Source of the DNA: a bacterium
GTDB taxonomy: Bacteria; Bacteroidota; Bacteroidia; Bacteroidales; Muribaculaceae
NCBI GenBank assembly: GCA_004561555.1
Contig: SFVH01000051.1
Location: 1 to 7,567, forward strand
Direction: 5' to 3'
Length of the DNA stretch: 7,567 nt
Below are positions 5,703-7,567 of the stretch, one piece after another (position 1 is the stretch's first letter; every line of letters starts with the position of its first letter). The position numbers and the translations under genes are program-made. Below the pieces are notes generated by a model. The model did not search any database. It was not told the DNA's origin and was given only the letters and a program-made list of their open reading frames with translations.

Positions 5703-7172
5703 ATGGAAAATCAAGATATACGTCAAGCTCACCGTGCCGCTCAATGGCGCGAGCAGCTGAGAAAAGAAATGTCGCCCAAGCAACGCACAGCTGTAGAGCG
5801 TGTGAAAATGCCCGAGTTGGCTCCCGACTATCGCATCACCTGCAATGAGGAGGTAAACCAAGGTCTTACTGCCGAGATGGCTGTTAAAGAAGCCTCCCGC
5901 TGTTTGGATTGCCCTAATCCGCAGTGTGTCACCGGTTGTCCTGTAGGCATCGAAATCCCTACCTTTATCAAAAATATCGAGCGCGGCGACTTCCACGCTG
6001 CGGCAATGACCTTGAAAGCCACCTCCGCACTGCCCGCAGTGTGTGGTCGGGTATGCCCGCAAGAAAAGCAGTGTGAGAGCAAGTGTATCCACAACAAGAT
6101 GGGTCGTCCCGCTGTGGCTATCGGTTACCTCGAACGCTTCGCTGCCGACTATGAGCGCGAACACGGCTCCGGTGTTGCTCCCGAATGTGCCCCGGCTAAC
6201 GGCATCAAAGTGGCTGTGGTGGGGAGCGGTCCTGCCGGGTTGGCTTTTGCCGGAGATATGGCAAAGTGGGGCTACGATGTCACCGTCTATGAGGCTCTCC
6301 ATGAAATCGGCGGTGTGCTGAAGTATGGCATCCCGGAATTCCGCTTGCCAAACAAGGTGGTGGATGTGGAAATCGACGGTTTGAGAAAGATGGGTGTGAA
6401 ATTCGAGCCCAACTGCATCATCGGTAAAACCCTCTCCTACGAGGATTTACACCAGATGGGTGTGAAAGGCATTTTCGTGGCTTCGGGTGCCGGATTGCCT
6501 CGATTTATGAACATCCCCGGCGAGAACCTCAATGGAGTGATGTCGAGCAACGAGTTTCTCACACGCGTTAACCTTATGGGTGCCAACAAGAAAGAGGAGG
6601 ACACCCCGGTGCTCCACGGCGATAACGTGGCAGTGATTGGCGGCGGTAACACCGCTATGGACTCTGTGCGCACCGCACGACGTATGGGTGCAAAAAACGT
6701 GATGCTCATCTATCGCCGTTCGGAGGAAGAGATGCCGGCACGACTTGAGGAGGTGCACCATGCCAAGCAAGAGGGCATCAACTTTATGACGCTCCACAAT
6801 CCCATCGAATATACCGGCGACGAAAAAGGCCATGTGAGAATGATGAAGCTCCAACGCATGGAGCTGGGCGAGCCGGACGCTTCCGGTCGCCGCTCTCCGG
6901 TGGCTGTGGAAGGCGCAGTGACTGAGGTGCCGGTGGATATGGTGATTGTCAGTGTCGGAGTGTCGCCAAATCCGCTGATTCCCAATGCTATTCCTTCGTT
7001 AGAGATAAGCCGTCGCGGCACTATCGTAGTCAACGAAGACACCATGCAATCCTCGCTTGCCGACCTTTATGCCGGTGGCGACATCGTGCGCGGTGGGGCA
7101 ACGGTGATTCTCGCCATGGGCGATGGTCGTCGTGCCGCGGCAGGAATGCACAAAGCTCTGTCGGAGAAATAG
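5703..7172 (+). CDS. nfnB: NADH-dependent reduced-ferredoxin:NADP+ oxidoreductase, subunit B (large, GltD-like)
   Basis: A 489-residue subunit resembling the small subunit of glutamate synthase, and often annotated gltA/gltD or NADPH-dependent glutamate synthase. The N-terminal domain holds two Cys clusters for [4Fe-4S] centres: C67-x2-C70-x4-C75-x3-C79 and C114-x3-C118-x5-C124-x3-C128. An FAD dinucleotide fold follows at VVGSGPAGLA (172-181), then GGVLKYGIPEFRLP (203-216), the NADP(H) fold at VIGGGNTAMD (311-320) with YRRSEEEMPAR (337-347), and the closing FAD segment AGGD...GGATVILAMGDGR (457-476). There is no large glutamate synthase partner; the neighbour is nfnA, which decides in favour of Nfn. 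In Nfn this subunit is the bifurcating flavin site and reacts with NADPH and ferredoxin. I chose ATG 5703, just after the nfnA stop; an ATG at 5670 would add 11 unconserved-looking residues and overlap nfnA by 20 nt. No terminator follows directly. Confidence 0.92.
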   Translation: MENQDIRQAHRAAQWREQLRKEMSPKQRTAVERVKMPELAPDYRITCNEEVNQGLTAEMAVKEASRCLDCPNPQCVTGCPVGIEIPTFIKNIERGDFHAAAMTLKATSALPAVCGRVCPQEKQCESKCIHNKMGRPAVAIGYLERFAADYEREHGSGVAPECAPANGIKVAVVGSGPAGLAFAGDMAKWGYDVTVYEALHEIGGVLKYGIPEFRLPNKVVDVEIDGLRKMGVKFEPNCIIGKTLSYEDLHQMGVKGIFVASGAGLPRFMNIPGENLNGVMSSNEFLTRVNLMGANKKEEDTPVLHGDNVAVIGGGNTAMDSVRTARRMGAKNVMLIYRRSEEEMPARLEEVHHAKQEGINFMTLHNPIEYTGDEKGHVRMMKLQRMELGEPDASGRRSPVAVEGAVTEVPVDMVIVSVGVSPNPLIPNAIPSLEISRRGTIVVNEDTMQSSLADLYAGGDIVRGGATVILAMGDGRRAAAGMHKALSEK

Positions 7173-7257
7173 TCAGGCTCCGAAGAATGGCTCTAAAAGC
7201 CCATATTCAAAAACGAAGTGCGAAAATTCTGTAGAAAAAGACTTGCGGTAAAGCAGT

Positions 7258-7338
7258 GTTTTGCGTTAGCCCAAAGCTATGAAAAACACACCGCGGGTTT
7301 GCCATAGCGGCTGGGGCGCGTAGCCCCAAAGAGCGTAA
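7258..7338. repeat. Hairpin-rich non-coding spacer with repeated arms
   Basis: Within the 240-nt gap after nfnB. GCTATGAAAAAC (7276-7287) pairs with GTTTGCCATAGC (7297-7308), 10 of 12 bases, around a 9-nt loop containing CCGCGG. Next to it TGGGGC (7312-7317) pairs with GCCCCA (7323-7328) over a 5-nt loop. TAGCCCAAAG (7267-7276) recurs as TAGCCCCAAAG (7321-7331), and the block is bounded by TTTTGCG (7258-7264) and CGTAAAA (7332-7338), near-inverted copies. No reading frame of note crosses it. It could be a dispersed repeat unit, a structured RNA, or remains of a mobile element. Confidence 0.4.
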
Positions 7339-7362
7339 AAACAACTGGTAATACAAATAAAT

Positions 7363-7386
7363 AAAAAAGGGAGACCGAAGTCTCCC
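7363..7386 (-). terminator. Strong intrinsic terminator pointing left
   Basis: On the minus strand GGGAGAC, loop TTCG, GTCTCCC (7386-7369), then six T (7368-7363) and more T-rich sequence. A 7-bp GC-rich stem closed by a UUCG tetraloop with a U-run is a textbook rho-independent terminator. Read rightward the loop is CGAA and no T-run follows, so it should not stop nfnAB transcripts efficiently. No leftward gene lies to its right within the window; the IS30-like frame there runs the other way. Confidence 0.75.
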
Positions 7387-7412
7387 GGAGATTAACTAAT
7401 TTTATATTGCTT

Positions 7413-7567
7413 ATGTACAATCAACTAATCCTTGAGTAAAGGTCGCAAATATTCGCCTTACTCCAAAGTAAAACAGAGAAAAAAGTTATCGCCAGCATTG
7501 TTGGCGTGAGTGTTTCAACCATTTATCGTGAGATCAAGCGCAATTCCACGGCAAAAGGGCACTACCT
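7413..7567 (+). pseudogene. IS30-family transposase 5' end, interrupted by a stop at codon 9
   Basis: From ATG 7413 the frame reads MYNQLILE, then TAA (7437-7439), then continues openly as RSQIFALLQSKTEKKV and IVGVSVSTIYREIKRNS to the window edge. The part after the stop is the N-terminal helix-turn-helix of IS30 transposases, which bind the terminal inverted repeats; the VSxSTIxREIKRN core is characteristic. In the family the residues before it read like LTLEQR or LSxEER, so MYNQLILE-stop-RSQ is the same protein in the same frame with the stop replacing a Gln or Glu codon; CAA to TAA is one C-to-T change. There is no ATG between the stop and the window end, so no intact helix-turn-helix product is expected unless the stop is read through. 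The rest of the element, its ends and its target duplication lie outside or are not recognisable. Confidence 0.75.

Noticed and set aside
5571..6302. 243-codon leftward open frame opposite the nfnA-nfnB junction
   Set aside because: It spans the ends of two well-supported genes on the other strand and has no family features.
7186..7323. Tiny frames of about 14-15 codons after nfnB (for example one starting MKNTPRVCHSGWG)
   Set aside because: They are too short, lack any promoter or ribosome site, and overlap hairpins that explain the sequence better.
1..7567. CRISPR array, tRNA or rRNA genes
   Set aside because: I saw no regularly spaced direct repeats and no tRNA or rRNA signature on either strand.

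Overview
The window looks like chromosome of a gut-type Bacteroidales bacterium, most likely near Muribaculaceae. Four things point there: promoters of the Bacteroidetes type (a TAnnTTTG -7 box, in the best cases with TTTG or TTG 19-20 nt upstream), starts without clear Shine-Dalgarno sequences, a short 483-residue CstA, and an NfnAB pair of the kind found in fermentative Bacteroidetes. The family-level placement is an inference from gene style, not from a search.

Layout. Positions 1-150 (minus) hold the first 50 codons of a gene resembling the DnaD-like/helix-turn-helix replication proteins of Bacteroides mobile elements. Positions 298-3606 (minus) hold three genes read in the order cstA (carbon-starvation/peptide-pyruvate permease), argH (argininosuccinate lyase) and a small lipoprotein with a Rieske-like C-terminal half whose histidine ligands appear to be replaced. 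argH has its own candidate promoter laid across the cstA stop codon, and the lipoprotein starts only 3 nt after the argH stop. A divergent intergenic region (about 3607-3822) separates cstA from queD-queE (plus, 3823-4745), two steps of the preQ0/queuosine pathway with a 4-nt ATGA overlap. A strong Bacteroidetes promoter at 4836-4867 then drives nfnA-nfnB (plus, 4895-7172), the two subunits of the electron-bifurcating NADH-dependent reduced-ferredoxin:NADP+ oxidoreductase. From 7173 to 7412 is a non-coding, hairpin-rich spacer, followed by the 5' end of an IS30-type transposase interrupted by a stop at codon 9.

How the genes fit together. The core is housekeeping metabolism: uptake of pyruvate or peptides, the last step of arginine synthesis, a modified-nucleoside pathway for tRNA, and balancing of NADH, NADPH and ferredoxin pools in an anaerobe. 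It is flanked by mobile-element genes on both sides. I see no clear novel multi-gene system. The items most worth a second look are the all-cysteine Rieske-like lipoprotein, the broken IS30 copy beside an orphan leftward terminator, and several dyads placed on promoters.
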